NCBI GenBank assembly: GCA_019931105.1
Contig: JAIOUW010000001.1
Span: 744,001 to 808,000, forward strand
Direction: 5' to 3'
DNA: 64,000 nt
Source of the DNA: Flavobacteriaceae bacterium NBU2977
GTDB taxonomy: Bacteria; Bacteroidota; Bacteroidia; Flavobacteriales; Flavobacteriaceae
This document shows, one piece after another, positions 24,563 through 32,523 of this stretch. A model generated the notes under the pieces. The model was not told the DNA's origin. It did not search any database and saw only the letters and a list, made by a program, of their open reading frames with translations. A program made the translations under genes and the position numbers. The stretch's first letter is position 1, and each line of letters starts with the position of its first letter.

Positions 24563-25075
24563 TTATTTTAAGGTTCTAAAGAATTCCAACACACTTCTCG
24601 CCTGCTCTTCGGTCAAGCCTTGGTTGGCCATAGGAGCCCCGTTGAACTCCGTCAAAAGGTCTTTGGCCAAAGGATCGTCTTTGACCATACCTTCGGGGTT
24701 CAAAATCATGTTCATCACCCATTCTGGACTACGCCTTTCAAGAATTCCATTCGGAGCAGGACCGATAAACTTTTTACCGACCCTATGACAGGCCAAACAC
24801 ATTTGGTTATATACTTCCTCACCTTTTTTGGCCATGCCCTCATCGATTTCAGCGGGAAGATCGAGCGAGGTTATCGGGCCGACACCCTTGTTAGACAGGT
24901 CGATTCTTTCCGATGCAGGTGTTGCATCTGCGGCAGGGGCAGCGTCAGCCGGTTTTTCGGTCGCGGTCTTTTGACGATCGACACTGAAACCTTCTTTTTT
25001 CTTATCTTCCTTCCCTCCACAACTTAGTATAAGCATGGATAAGAATAAAGTGAAACCTTTGAGTACTATTTTCAT
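24563..25075 (-). CDS. monoheme cytochrome c lipoprotein of the nos operon
   Basis: A 170-residue lipoprotein (LILSC, Cys19) with an Ala/Pro/Asp-rich linker (about 35-60) and a class I cytochrome c domain: CLACH (Cys93, Cys96, His97), a probable axial Met in NGAPMANQG, and C-terminal helix EEQARSVLEFFRTL. First gene of the nos operon and a good candidate for the electron donor to NosZ. An upstream in-frame ATG (25084) cannot be excluded. Confidence 0.9.
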   Translation of the reverse strand: MKIVLKGFTLFLSMLILSCGGKEDKKKEGFSVDRQKTATEKPADAAPAADATPASERIDLSNKGVGPITSLDLPAEIDEGMAKKGEEVYNQMCLACHRVGKKFIGPAPNGILERRSPEWVMNMILNPEGMVKDDPLAKDLLTEFNGAPMANQGLTEEQARSVLEFFRTLK

Positions 25076-25103
25076 TTCGTGCATTTTAATTGATTAATTG
25101 CAT

Positions 25104-25177
25104 CAAAAGTAGTGGGGCACATGAACTATAAATATGACTTTGGTCATGTTTAATATAAAAAGATATTTTTATCCTTT
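25104..25177. promoter_or_regulatory. divergent Crp/Fnr-type promoters of the nos operon and rrf2 gene
   Basis: Dyad TGA-CTTTGG-TCA (25135-25146; with flanks AATATGA / TCATGTTT), centre 25140.5. Leftward, the perfect -7 element TACTTTTG (plus CAAAAGTA, 25104-25111) begins 29.5 bases away. Rightward, TATCCTTT (25170-25177) begins at the same distance but matches TAnnTTTG poorly; a better octamer TATTTTTG lies at 25177-25184. Confidence 0.65.
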
Positions 25178-25198
25178 ATTTTTGAAAAAAGAAAACAA

Positions 25199-25630
25199 AT
25201 GCTTTCCAATTCATCAAAATACGCTCTAAAAGCCGTTCTATACTTGGCGGTCAATTCTACCGAAAACCACAAGATATTGGTAAAAACCCTTAGTAGCCGG
25301 ATCAATGTTCCGAAGGCCTACCTATCTAAAATACTACAGGAACTCTCGAAACACAATCTAGTATCTTCCACAAAGGGGCCAAAGGGCGGATTTTACCTGG
25401 CCGAAGAAAATCGAGAGGTGCGACTCGTACAGATTGTCAACACAATTGACGGAGACAATCGATTGACTTCATGTTTGCTGAGTTTGAACCAGTGCAATGC
25501 AGACTATCCGTGTCCCTTGCATGACCTGGCCGGGAAGGCCAAGAGCAACTTTTTGAAAAATCTCGAAGAAACGACAGTTCAAGATTTGGTTTTCGATATT
25601 GCATCGGGCAAATCGTTTTTACCACTTTGA
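25199..25630 (+). CDS. Rrf2 family regulator with three cysteines (NsrR/IscR-like)
   Basis: A 143-residue regulator. Winged helix at 1-60 (SNSSKYALKAVLYLA ... VPKAYLSKILQELSKHNLV), wing SSTKGPKGGFYLA. Cys92, Cys99 and Cys105 lie in the cluster loop (spacing x6, x5), close to but not the same as IscR (x5, x5). An Fe-S cluster sensing NO, O2 or redox state is likely. Divergence from the nos operon suggests it controls nitrous oxide reduction, like NsrR-type regulators, but no operator was identified. Confidence 0.88.
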   Translation: MLSNSSKYALKAVLYLAVNSTENHKILVKTLSSRINVPKAYLSKILQELSKHNLVSSTKGPKGGFYLAEENREVRLVQIVNTIDGDNRLTSCLLSLNQCNADYPCPLHDLAGKAKSNFLKNLEETTVQDLVFDIASGKSFLPL

Positions 25631-25703
25631 ACATCCATATTTTGTCACGCACTTCAAAATTGTGTATTTTACTAATATCTTTGACCGTCTGAAAAATAAA
25701 AAA

Positions 25704-27095
25704 ATGAAAAAGAACAACTCGCGCAGGTCATTTCTTAAGAAAGCGACGATCGGTACAACGGTATTGGGTGCTTCACCAATGGTTTTTGCTTCTTCCCTTA
25801 AGCAAACACTACCGCTGAGCAGAACGTATGAACCAGCATTATTTTCGCCCAACGACCAAATCAATCTAGGCCTTATCGGGGTCGGCATCCAAGGTATTTA
25901 CGACACCAAATCGGCCCTGCAAGTGGCCGGTGTGAAATTGGTCGCGGCCAGCGATCTCTATACCGGTAGGTTGGATCGGGCAAAAGAACTTTGGGGAGCC
26001 GACATATTCGTTACCCGTGATTATCGAAAATTGCTCGAACGCAAGGATATCGACGCCGTAATCGTCGCCACCCCTGACCATTGGCACAAAAAGATTGTCG
26101 TAGATGCGCTAAAAGCCGGCAAAAATGTGTACTGTGAAAAACCTATGGTACAAAAATGGGAAGATGGGCAAGAAATTATCGCTACCCAAAAATCTACTGG
26201 AAAATTATGCCAAATAGGAAGTCAAGGCATGTCATCATTGGGTAACGAAAAAGCAAAACAGCTCTACGAAGATGGGGCAATTGGCGACATCGTCATGCTC
26301 GATTTCTATAATGACCGCTACTCGGCCGAAGGCGCGTGGCAATATCCAATTCCTCCAGATGCAAGCCCTGATACCGTCGATTTCGATACTTTTTTAGGAA
26401 GTGCACCAAAAGTACCCTACGAAGCCAAACGGTTTTTCCGATGGAGAAATTATAAGGATTACGGAACGGGGGTTGCAGGCGACCTTTTTGTTCACGCCTT
26501 TTCAACGCTCAACTATGTCATCAGTTCAAAGGGTCCGAACCGTGCCCAGGCTACGGGAGGTCTGCGCTATTGGAACGACGGCCGTGATGTGCCCGATGTC
26601 AGTATTACGCTCTACGATTACCCAAAAACGGACACCCACGCAGCCTTTAATGCGGCTTTCCGTATTAATTTCATCGCCGGTAGCGGAGGGGGTGGCGGTT
26701 TCAAGCTTATAGGCACCGAAGGTGAAATGGAGGTCGGTCAAAATTCAGTGACCTTACGACGTTCAAAATTGGACATGGTACCCGACGGATATTCGATGAT
26801 AGCCTATACCGAGGCCACACAGAAAAAAATAAGCGATGCCTATGCAGCGCAAAATCTCGAACCTAGATCAGGGGCCTTGAAAACGGGCGAAACAAAATGG
26901 GAGGCCCCGAATGATTATAAAGGAGGCCATTACGATCACTTCTACAATTTTTTTCAGGCCATTCGTGGAAAGGGCCAAATAATCGAAGACCCTACTTTCG
27001 GCCTTCGGGCCGCCGGGGCCGCACTTTTGGCCAATGATAGCTACTACCAGAATCGCCCAGTCAATTGGGATCCGATCGCTATGAAAACAGTCTGA
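25704..27095 (+). CDS. Tat-exported Gfo/Idh/MocA family oxidoreductase
   Basis: A 463-residue protein. Tat signal NSRRSFLKKATIG (about 5-17) followed by a hydrophobic stretch. The Rossmann fold starts at INLGLIGVGIQG (about 53-64); the family motif is NVYCEKPM, with the catalytic-type Lys in EKP, and the C-terminal alpha/beta domain holds GTGVAGDLFVH. It is probably a periplasmic NAD(P)-type sugar oxidoreductase with tightly bound cofactor. The ATG at 25704 gives the correct Tat N-terminus. It is 73 bases after rrf2 and ends at a strong terminator, so it may be an independent gene. Confidence 0.88.
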   Translation: MKKNNSRRSFLKKATIGTTVLGASPMVFASSLKQTLPLSRTYEPALFSPNDQINLGLIGVGIQGIYDTKSALQVAGVKLVAASDLYTGRLDRAKELWGADIFVTRDYRKLLERKDIDAVIVATPDHWHKKIVVDALKAGKNVYCEKPMVQKWEDGQEIIATQKSTGKLCQIGSQGMSSLGNEKAKQLYEDGAIGDIVMLDFYNDRYSAEGAWQYPIPPDASPDTVDFDTFLGSAPKVPYEAKRFFRWRNYKDYGTGVAGDLFVHAFSTLNYVISSKGPNRAQATGGLRYWNDGRDVPDVSITLYDYPKTDTHAAFNAAFRINFIAGSGGGGGFKLIGTEGEMEVGQNSVTLRRSKLDMVPDGYSMIAYTEATQKKISDAYAAQNLEPRSGALKTGETKWEAPNDYKGGHYDHFYNFFQAIRGKGQIIEDPTFGLRAAGAALLANDSYYQNRPVNWDPIAMKTV

Positions 27096-27123
27096 CAAAA
27101 ATCACGGCGACAACATTCAATAC

Positions 27124-27152
27124 AATAGGGAACCCCGACGGGGTTCCCTATT
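27124..27152. terminator. bidirectional terminator between the Gfo/Idh/MocA gene and usp
   Basis: A perfect 13-bp stem, AATAGGGAACCCC (27124-27136) with 27140-27152, loop GAC, with TT after it to the right and an A-rich left flank. It lies between convergent genes and can serve both. Confidence 0.9.
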
Positions 27153-27193
27153 TTCACATCAAATAATTATTGCCAGCAAAGAGCGGACAACCA

Positions 27194-28015
27194 CTATATT
27201 TTAAAGGTTACAACAGGCAAGTCCGAATGATTGGCAATATCTTCACCAATACTTCCCATAAAGAAATGGGAAAGTCCCTTTCGGCCATGAGTAGGGATAC
27301 CGATGGCATCGGCCCCACTGTTTTCACTGTAGTTCAGAATACCTCTTTCGACCGAATAGTCATTATAAATAGACACTTCGATACCTACATTAGCCTTGGC
27401 CAAAAATTGATTTATTCGCTCATAGGTATCGGCAGTGCTCAAAAAACTATCTCCAGGAGTATTGACATATACCATATCCAAATCTGCGGAAAGCATATCG
27501 GCAAACGCCTTGGCTTTCTGAAAGGCAAGGAGGTTCTCTTCTTTGAAATCCGAGGCAAAAACAAAGCGGTCCACTTTGAAGTCTTTTATCTCTTTTTTTA
27601 TGACCAGCACAGGAATATCTGCATTTCTGACCACTCTTTCTGCGTTTGAACCAACAAAAATTTCCTTGAGACCGTCTGTTCCATGAGAACCCATTACGAT
27701 CAACTCGGCATTATGTTCTTTAGCCACTTCATTGACTTCACTGAAAACCTTGAAGTGTTTGATGATCGGGGTAAGTTGAATTCCTTTAAGATAAGGCTTG
27801 TCCAAAAACTTGTTGAAACGTTTTTCGGCCAACTTTATTAGAAAAACAGTCTGTTCAGGATGAAAGCCCTCAGACGATGAAATCATTGCCTGGTTGAGCT
27901 CCAACATATGAAGCGCCAATATTTCCGAACCGTGCTTTTTAGCCAATGAGGCTGCTACCTTTAAAGCGTACTCGGATTGTTCCGAAAAATCCAAAGGGAC
28001 TATTATTTTTTTCAT
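27194..28015 (-). CDS. tandem universal stress protein (UspA family)
   Basis: A 273-residue protein with two UspA domains: MKKIIVPLDFSEQSEYAL, then the ATP-loop pattern GSHGTDGLKEIFVGSNAERVVR in domain 1 and GIPTHGRKGLSHFFMGSIGEDI in domain 2, where the G-x2-G-x9-G(S/T) binding pattern is kept. It follows hemN by 17 bases on the same strand, so it is probably driven by the Crp/Fnr-type hemN promoter, as with the first usp gene. Confidence 0.92.
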   Translation of the reverse strand: MKKIIVPLDFSEQSEYALKVAASLAKKHGSEILALHMLELNQAMISSSEGFHPEQTVFLIKLAEKRFNKFLDKPYLKGIQLTPIIKHFKVFSEVNEVAKEHNAELIVMGSHGTDGLKEIFVGSNAERVVRNADIPVLVIKKEIKDFKVDRFVFASDFKEENLLAFQKAKAFADMLSADLDMVYVNTPGDSFLSTADTYERINQFLAKANVGIEVSIYNDYSVERGILNYSENSGADAIGIPTHGRKGLSHFFMGSIGEDIANHSDLPVVTFKI

Positions 28016-28032
28016 CTTTCTCTGTTTTAGGA

Positions 28033-29394
28033 TTAAACTGTCATGGAAAACAACTGGGTTTCCGGCTTGTTTCTATGTAGCAAAACGTCAAAGGCCATAC
28101 AAATGTTGCGAATAAAAGGTCGTCCTTTTTCGGTCACATCGATATGATTTTCAGAAACGACCACCAATCCGTCGGTTTCCATTTCGCGTAATCTATCCTT
28201 GACTTCGTTCAATTTATCAAAATACATATCTTGGCCTGCCCAAGAAGATTCGAAATGGCACATTAAATTCAAAATATGTTTTCTTACGACCTGGTCTTCC
28301 GAAGTCAATATGTGCCCCCGATAAATAGGTATGATATCATTTTCAACCAAATGTTGGTACTCTTCGATGCTCTTTACGTTTTGGGCAAAACTGTACCAAC
28401 TATCACTGATGCTCGAGGCGCCAAGACCTATCATCAATTGGGTCTTTGAGGCCGTATAGCCCATAAAATTTCGGTGCAATGCACCTGACTGCATCGATTT
28501 GTAGAGCGTATCGCCTGACAGTGAGAAATGATCCATTCCTATTTCATGATAACCAACTTCCGCTAAAAGTCGTTTCCCTTTTTCATACTGAGCCCTTTTT
28601 TCTTCGCCCGTAGGTAAATCGGTGTCCTTATAACCTCTTTGGCCGTTGCCTTTCAACCAGGGCACATGGGCATAGCTGTAAAATGCCAATCGGTCCGGCA
28701 TCAAATCCTTGGTCTTTAAAATGGTCTGTTCGACATGTTCCATTTTTTGAAAAGGAAGACCGAAAATAATATCATGGCCTATTGAAGTATATCCGATTTC
28801 GCGGGCCCAATCGGTAACTTCTTTGACCTTTTCAAAAGGCTGTACGCGATGTATCGCTCTCTGAACGAACTCATTGTAGTCTTGAACGCCAAAACTCACT
28901 CTTCTAAAGCCGACATCGTACAAAGTCTGCAAATGTTCTCTAGAGGTGTTATTGGGGTGGCCTTCGAAACTAAATTCGTAATTATCGGCATGATCGGCGT
29001 TTCTGAATATTCCATTGATCAGACGTTTCAAGTTGTCTGGTGAAAAGAAAGTAGGGGTGCCCCCGCCCAAATGTAATTCTTTGATCCTTGGCCTTGTTTC
29101 GAAAAGATCGCAGTATAACCTCCACTCTTTAAGAACGGATGTTATATACGGACTCTCAACATCATGACGTTTGGTAATGCGTTTGTGGCATCCGCAGAAA
29201 GTACACATGCTTTCACAAAATGGGAGATGTATGTACAGGCTTATGCCCTCAGAGGCATTACCTTCATTAAAACTCTGCTGTACCGTAGATTTCCATTTCC
29301 TGCCCGAAAATGTTTCCATATTCCAATAGGGCACCGTAGGATAGCTTGTATAACGTGGTCCTGGGATATTGTATTTTTGAACGAGGCTGCACAT
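28033..29394 (-). CDS. hemN: oxygen-independent coproporphyrinogen III oxidase
   Basis: A 453-residue radical SAM enzyme that decarboxylates coproporphyrinogen III to protoporphyrinogen IX without O2. N-terminal YNIPGPRYTSYPTVPYW is the HemN signature. The 4Fe-4S motif is Cys60-x3-Cys64-x2-Cys67 followed by GC (CESMCTFCGC), then GGGTP. The C-terminal HemN domain is present. Heme supply under low oxygen fits the cbb3 and cytochrome genes here, and it has its own dyad promoter. Operon: hemN-usp. Confidence 0.95.
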   Translation of the reverse strand: MCSLVQKYNIPGPRYTSYPTVPYWNMETFSGRKWKSTVQQSFNEGNASEGISLYIHLPFCESMCTFCGCHKRITKRHDVESPYITSVLKEWRLYCDLFETRPRIKELHLGGGTPTFFSPDNLKRLINGIFRNADHADNYEFSFEGHPNNTSREHLQTLYDVGFRRVSFGVQDYNEFVQRAIHRVQPFEKVKEVTDWAREIGYTSIGHDIIFGLPFQKMEHVEQTILKTKDLMPDRLAFYSYAHVPWLKGNGQRGYKDTDLPTGEEKRAQYEKGKRLLAEVGYHEIGMDHFSLSGDTLYKSMQSGALHRNFMGYTASKTQLMIGLGASSISDSWYSFAQNVKSIEEYQHLVENDIIPIYRGHILTSEDQVVRKHILNLMCHFESSWAGQDMYFDKLNEVKDRLREMETDGLVVVSENHIDVTEKGRPFIRNICMAFDVLLHRNKPETQLFSMTV

Positions 29395-29413
29395 AGAATA
29401 GAATTGCTCATTA

Positions 29414-29456
29414 CAAACTTACGTGCACTTTACGCTACAAAACATGATAAATATCA
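29414..29456 (-). promoter_or_regulatory. Crp/Fnr-type class II promoter of hemN
   Basis: Dyad TGA-TAAATA-TCA (29445-29456; left flank AAACA), centre 29450.5. On the minus strand a perfect -7 element TAAGTTTG (plus CAAACTTA, 29414-29421) begins exactly 29.5 bases from the centre. The hemN ATG is 51 bases from the dyad edge. Confidence 0.75.
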
Positions 29457-29480
29457 GTTCGGCCTATACCGATATCTCCC

Positions 29481-29861
29481 CTATTTTCTTGTTTTCAACA
29501 ACGCCTTGGTCTTATTCTCATTCGCCCTGAACTTGACTATCTCTGATATAAGGCCAAGAGGTATCGGTGCATTCAAAGGGAATTGCACCGAGCCTTTTCC
29601 CTGCTTATATTTCGACAGTTCTTTTTCAAATTTTTTGTGACCGGAAGGAGTCGCATAGAACCCGATATGCTTTTCATAAGCCGCAAAATAGACCAACATA
29701 CCATGATATTTGAATGCAGGCATGCCGTAGCTTATCGTTTCTTCGGCATCGGGTGCCGACTTTCGAATAGTTGCCCTGATATCTTTAAGAACCTGTCGGA
29801 CATCTTCGGGAAAGGATGCTATGTATTCGTCAACATGTGTATGGATAATTTTTCCCTTCAT
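29481..29861 (-). CDS. DUF1801 domain protein (YdhG/iron-chaperone-like)
   Basis: A 126-residue cytoplasmic protein. The DUF1801 pattern is clear: DEYIASFPEDVRQVLKDIRATIRKSAPDAEETISYGMPAFKYHG, then YEKHIGFYATPSG. Fold relatives include frataxin-like proteins, but the function is not established. It sits eight bases after the sulfatase gene and may be co-transcribed with it by chance. Confidence 0.88.
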   Translation of the reverse strand: MKGKIIHTHVDEYIASFPEDVRQVLKDIRATIRKSAPDAEETISYGMPAFKYHGMLVYFAAYEKHIGFYATPSGHKKFEKELSKYKQGKGSVQFPLNAPIPLGLISEIVKFRANENKTKALLKTRK

Positions 29862-29869
29862 TTATGTCA

Positions 29870-31477
29870 CTAATTTGCTTTTACCGACACTTTTTTTAGT
29901 TCATTTCCCTCACCATCTAAAATATAGGGTTCAAAATCGGTATCGCTTACCCAGCCGGCCTTCGGGTTTTTACCGGCCATAAAATCGGCATAAAAATTTC
30001 TACCGTTTACAAAAGGCGCCTGCTCGTACAAAGGGCCATAACCGATCATGCGCAAATCACCCTGCGCCAAAAGCCTGCTCTCCATTTCTGATTTGAGGGA
30101 AGCCTTCTTATCAGCGTAGACCGGGTCGGCCGCCAGATTGTTCATACAAAAAGGGTCATTTTCTATATCGTAAAGTTCTTCTTCGACCCTTTTTCCGAAA
30201 TTCATCTTCCAATATTTTTTATTGCCATTTCTCCTCAAATTCAAGATTTCGGTCTTGGTCGGGCTTCCGTCGGTATTCAAATAACCCGTTTCGGGATTGC
30301 CCTTGGGCCACCTATCGATTTCATAATTCCTTATGTAAAGCATGTTGTTCTTATGAATACCGCGAATCGGATAACCAATGTCACCGGGTCTTCCTGTATC
30401 GTGCCTTTCCTTGCCCACAAGAACATAATCTCGATCGGCTTCAATTTGCCCCGATTTCTCCGAATCGATAATATTCATCAAACTTTTCCCCGTGGCAGGA
30501 TGCATTCCCGAGGATTGCCAATCGACCCCGGCCGCTTCCAAAAAAGTCGGGGCAAGGTCTATAAAACTGATATAATCGTCCACTACCCTACCTACGGATT
30601 TCATTTTATCCTTCCAAAGAATGGCCATGGGAATATGGTTCGCATTTTCATATTGATCGCCCTTGACCCTCGGAAACGGCATGCCGTGATCGGAGGTAAC
30701 CACGATCAAGGTATTTTCCAACTGGTTCTTCTGCCTTAAAGTCTCCAAAATCTTCACGATATGTTTGTCGGTATCCTCGATCTCGAAGGCATAATCGAGC
30801 AAATCGTTTCGCGTAAACTCATTATCTGGCCAATAGGGCGGAAAATCTTTGATCATGTCCTCTGTTTTTCCTCCCAACCTCTTGCCCGAACCATATTCGT
30901 ACCCCCGATGCGGTTCAATACTACCGACCCAAAAACTCCAAGGCTGGTCCTGGGGAACCTTTTCCAAAAAATCCTTGAAATTGCCACTGTAATCATTGTT
31001 TGAAATACCCTTTGTGGCAGGCTGTAACTTTTTTTCATTGAAGGCACGCCCCATGACTTCACGTTCCCGGCCATCTGCCGTAAGCGTCACTGCCGGGCCG
31101 TAACCTTTTGAAGTATGACCAGTTGCGTACCCATTTTCCAACAGTACCTCTTGATAGGTCTTGAACCGGGGCGGAAAGTAAATTACATGGTTTGCGGCGG
31201 CATCGAGCTGCCACGGATTCCTTCCGGTAATTATCGATGCCCTTGAAGGCGCACATTTCGCATTGGGCGTGTAGGCCCTGTTGAAAAGAATACCTTCTTT
31301 GGCAATCGCATCAAAGCCCGGGGTGTTCACATAGGTACTTCCGTAAACACTCATGTCCAATCCGGCATCATCGAAAATAATGACCAGAATATTGGGTCGT
31401 TCATTGCCCTGCGACCGTGCCCCAAAGCACAATAAAATGAATAGTATAAGTATCAGTCTTTTAGTCTTCATGCGCAA
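29870..31477 (-). CDS. exported sulfatase (family S1, formylglycine type)
   Basis: A 535-residue enzyme with a Sec signal (about 5-22). Metal ligands begin at FDDAGLD (about 35-41); the maturation motif is Cys75-Ala-Pro-Ser-Arg, with Cys75 converted to formylglycine. TSDHGMPFPR holds the second Asp-His metal pair. Overall it resembles the SGSH/heparan-N-sulfatase-like branch of S1 sulfatases. In a marine flavobacterium next to fucose genes, a sulfated algal glycan is a likely source of substrate, but specificity is not readable. No SusC/SusD pair is nearby. ATG 31471 is an alternative start. Confidence 0.9.
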   Translation of the reverse strand: MRMKTKRLILILFILLCFGARSQGNERPNILVIIFDDAGLDMSVYGSTYVNTPGFDAIAKEGILFNRAYTPNAKCAPSRASIITGRNPWQLDAAANHVIYFPPRFKTYQEVLLENGYATGHTSKGYGPAVTLTADGREREVMGRAFNEKKLQPATKGISNNDYSGNFKDFLEKVPQDQPWSFWVGSIEPHRGYEYGSGKRLGGKTEDMIKDFPPYWPDNEFTRNDLLDYAFEIEDTDKHIVKILETLRQKNQLENTLIVVTSDHGMPFPRVKGDQYENANHIPMAILWKDKMKSVGRVVDDYISFIDLAPTFLEAAGVDWQSSGMHPATGKSLMNIIDSEKSGQIEADRDYVLVGKERHDTGRPGDIGYPIRGIHKNNMLYIRNYEIDRWPKGNPETGYLNTDGSPTKTEILNLRRNGNKKYWKMNFGKRVEEELYDIENDPFCMNNLAADPVYADKKASLKSEMESRLLAQGDLRMIGYGPLYEQAPFVNGRNFYADFMAGKNPKAGWVSDTDFEPYILDGEGNELKKVSVKAN

Positions 31478-31607
31478 AGGTCATTTTTGGGTCCAAATTA
31501 TTTATCAATCCATTTCCAAAATAGAAAAATATAGTGTGAAAATCTACATTGGTATAGATTATTGTTAGGTATGTCGATCATCGGAAGTCGTTTTGACTGT
31601 AATGTCC

Positions 31608-31615
31608 TACTTTTG
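31608..31615 (+). promoter_or_regulatory. perfect -7 element of the nucleotidyltransferase gene
   Basis: TACTTTTG matches TAnnTTTG exactly, 22 bases before the start codon. No TTG is found at the usual 17-19 base spacing; one lies only 12 bases upstream, so activator help may be needed. Confidence 0.4.
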
Positions 31616-31637
31616 CACCGTTAAAAATTTAAATTTT

Positions 31638-32522
31638 ATGACCTTACTTTTAATGGCGGCCGGAAGCGGCAGTAGATATGGAAAGTTAAAACAGTTCGAC
31701 GACCTAGGACCTTCAGGAGAGTTTTTGATGGAATTCGCCATGTACGATGCCCTAAAAAACGGATTCGATCATATTGTGGTCATTACCAAAAAGGAATATA
31801 TACATCACGTTACCGAACAGATGGAGGGAAAACTTCCTGCCGGAATCAAATTGGATGTTTTGGCCCAAGAAATAACCGATCTACCCGACGGGGTCGTTTA
31901 CACCGGAGAAAGGCCCAAGCCCTGGGGCACGGCGCATGCCGTTTGGACCGCCAGAGATGTCATAGACGGGCCTTTTGCCGTTATCAATGCCGATGATTTT
32001 TATGGGGCAGCGGCCTATCGCAACGCTGCCGATTTTATGCGAGCCCACAAGAATGACAATACATTTGCCTTGGTAGGCTATACGCTAAAAGATACGCTAT
32101 CGGAGCATGGTACGGTCTCCCGTGGGGTATGCCAAGTGGACGGCGAAAATCTGGTTTCGGTAAATGAGCGTTTAAAACTAGAACAAGATGGCGATATCGT
32201 CATAGACCGCGATTCTCAGAACAGGTATACCGGTGAAGAGCAGGTAAGCATGAATTTTTGGGTCTGTAAACCATCTATCTTTGAAAAGATCGAAAACGAT
32301 TTTAGAACGTTCCTTGCCGATGAAGAGCTGGCCAAAACCAGTGAACTGTACATTCCGAAAATAGTTCAAGATATGTTACAGGCCGGTGATATTTCGGTAA
32401 AGGTGGTTCCTTCCGATGGCGAGTGGTTCGGTGTCACATACGCAAGTGACAGGGAAAAGGCCGTAGAATATCTGCGCCAAAAAACCACCGAAGGCGATTA
32501 TGCTTCTCCATTATGGAACTGA
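31638..32522 (+). CDS. sugar nucleotidyltransferase
   Basis: A 294-residue NTP-transferase fold enzyme. The nucleotide loop is LLMAAGSGSRYGKLKQ at the N-terminus, and the metal-binding AVINADDFYG at about residues 114-123. The start at ATG 31638 gives the loop its usual position; longer frames would precede it with unrelated residues. It would join a sugar 1-phosphate to a nucleotide. The partner kinase starts one base after its stop, so the two form a salvage pair: free sugar to sugar-1-P to NDP-sugar. Which sugar is unknown. Confidence 0.87.
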   Translation: MTLLLMAAGSGSRYGKLKQFDDLGPSGEFLMEFAMYDALKNGFDHIVVITKKEYIHHVTEQMEGKLPAGIKLDVLAQEITDLPDGVVYTGERPKPWGTAHAVWTARDVIDGPFAVINADDFYGAAAYRNAADFMRAHKNDNTFALVGYTLKDTLSEHGTVSRGVCQVDGENLVSVNERLKLEQDGDIVIDRDSQNRYTGEEQVSMNFWVCKPSIFEKIENDFRTFLADEELAKTSELYIPKIVQDMLQAGDISVKVVPSDGEWFGVTYASDREKAVEYLRQKTTEGDYASPLWN

Positions 32523-32523
32523 G

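Noticed and set aside
25599-25703. Longer N-terminus for the Gfo/Idh/MocA protein starting inside rrf2
   Set aside because: It would bury the Tat signal 40 residues deep and overlap the end of the Rrf2 gene.
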